Shown one piece after another: positions 63,866-64,000 of a DNA stretch of 64,000 bases; position 1 is the first letter of the stretch, and every line of letters starts with the position of its first letter. A program made the translations under genes and the position numbers. Under the pieces are notes generated by a model. That model saw nothing but the letters and a program-made list of their open reading frames with translations, was not told the DNA's origin and did no database searches. Source of the DNA: Coriaria nepalensis (lineage: Eukaryota > Streptophyta > Magnoliopsida > Cucurbitales > Coriariaceae); the NCBI GenBank assembly GCA_027186245.1, contig CP114482.1:15767209-15831208 (forward strand), given 5' to 3'.

Positions 63866-64000
63866 GCATAATTGCCTTCAATAGATCAATTGCATGTCTT
63901 GCACAAAAGTCGTGTTTGAAATGCGAAAATAGAATTCGTTTGAATTGATTTCGAATGATTTACTGACTAAAAGTGGCTCAATGACATGATTTTAAGGCTA
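63866..64000 (+). repeat. Terminal B monomer cut by the window end
   Basis: The last B starts at 63866 and reaches 135 of about 142 bp at the window end, still in phase with the HOR. The preceding A box has one change (GACATAATTTTAAGGCCAGA). The array shows no sign of ending, so it continues to the right. The window also opens in array at its left edge, one base before an A start. Confidence 0.95.

Larger units (their letters stand above)
1..64000. repeat. Tandem satellite array filling the whole window
   Basis: The whole window is a head-to-tail array of monomers of about 142 bp, all in one orientation, grouped by four into a 569-bp higher-order repeat. I tracked the A-monomer start (usually GCATAGTT) through the window and found 112 copies; 92 of 111 spacings are exactly 569 bp. 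The others are 568 (nine), 570 (two), 565, 559 (four), 545, 886 and 888, and these add up exactly to the distance between first and last copy. No stretch falls outside the repeat, so every interval lacking genes holds satellite DNA. Base composition is about 31% G+C in the first monomer. Such arrays are typical of eukaryotic centromeric or pericentromeric heterochromatin; that location, and a plant source, are inferences. I do not recognise the family. The few open frames on the minus strand are repeat translations, not genes. Confidence 0.98.
40966..64000 (+). repeat. Second HOR subfamily domain
   Basis: From here the same A-B-C-D unit carries a different set of diagnostic bases. A has GGCCAAAAAGATGCATAG, TTTCCTTCAATTCTTG, GTTTGTAGCGCG and GGCTAGACAAACG; B has GTGGCTC and, consistently from about 43.4 kb, GCATGTCTTGCAC; C has CATTCCAAATT or CATTCTAAATT; D has AAAGGATAATTTGCTTAAAT and GACTAGAAAAGAC. 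The first subfamily has GATGCATAGTTGCC, GTGACTC, GCATGTTTTGCAC and CAATGGATAATTTGCTTG instead. Unit length stays at 569 almost throughout. The exceptions are the 565-bp unit at 43811 (ATGATAGGC near 44220 lacks four bases), the 570-bp unit at 44376 (GAAAATGCG near 44572) and the 568-bp unit at 51774 (CACGAAGTC near 52098). Confidence 0.88.

Noticed and set aside
1..64000. CRISPR array
   Set aside because: The periodic unit has no short repeat/unique spacer pattern: the whole 142-bp monomer repeats, and spacing sequences are homologous to each other. No cas-like gene is present.
1..64000. CENP-B box
   Set aside because: I looked for a TTCG-N-CGGG type 17-bp motif. TTCGAA and CGAA motifs are frequent, but no CGGG core follows them at the needed spacing.
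1..64000. Ribosomal intergenic spacer, telomere repeat or transposon-derived tandem repeat
   Set aside because: There are no rRNA segments, no telomere-like G-rich runs, and no terminal inverted repeats, LTR ends, primer-binding sites or reverse-transcriptase or transposase frames. An origin from an old element cannot be excluded but nothing shows it.
1..64000. Promoters, terminators or small RNA genes from the A+T-rich motifs and hairpins
   Set aside because: TATA-like and hairpin-like strings recur in every unit simply because of the repeat. With no associated gene, none can be called. Satellite transcription is possible but not visible in the sequence.

Overview
The window is one uninterrupted tandem satellite-DNA array. 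I found no protein-coding gene, RNA gene, transposon or unique sequence on either strand. The sequence is A+T-rich (45 G/C of 144 in the first monomer). It consists of head-to-tail, same-strand monomers of about 142 bp. Four monomer types, called A (144 bp), B (142), C (141) and D (142) here, follow each other in fixed order and form a 569-bp higher-order repeat (HOR). Taking the A start as phase marker I located 112 A monomers, the first at 2 and the last at 63722. Of the 111 intervals between them, 92 are exactly 569 bp, and the other 19 are explained by small indels or by two larger deletions. The monomer total is about 452, including two truncated D monomers and a cut-off final B.

This organisation points to a eukaryotic chromosome, most likely a centromeric or pericentromeric (possibly subtelomeric) heterochromatin block. 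A plant is plausible because monomers near nucleosome size in HORs are common there, but I do not recognise the satellite family and cannot name the organism. Centromere function is an inference that the sequence alone cannot prove.

Layout. (1) About 1-7,964: units related by a 3,982-bp (7-unit) offset, a 1,138-bp (2-unit) offset and a 2,844-bp (5-unit) offset, with chimeric units at the joins. (2) About 7,965-17,028: a 4,532-bp, 8-unit tandem duplication whose halves each contain a 1,697-bp, 3-unit tandem duplication. (3) About 17,029-26,173: more diverged units, with a 24-bp deletion between direct repeats at 20.6 kb and two copies of a D-to-B deletion junction at 23.71 and 25.73 kb. (4) About 26,174-38,119: first a 2-unit alternation (1,138 bp), then a 4-unit super-repeat (about 2,276 bp, 16 monomers). 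(5) About 38,120-40,965: heterogeneous units leading to a switch of subfamily. (6) About 40,966-64,000: a second subfamily with its own diagnostic bases, a linked D'/A' variant pair and 2,845-bp and 5,689-bp segmental offsets.

The elements work together only as an evolving array. Unequal exchange and replication slippage appear to copy blocks of whole HOR units while keeping the A-B-C-D phase. Two sequence elements may matter functionally: a box of about 20 nt present once in every monomer type, and a short inverted repeat in every A monomer that becomes a perfect 10-bp-arm dyad in part of the second subfamily.
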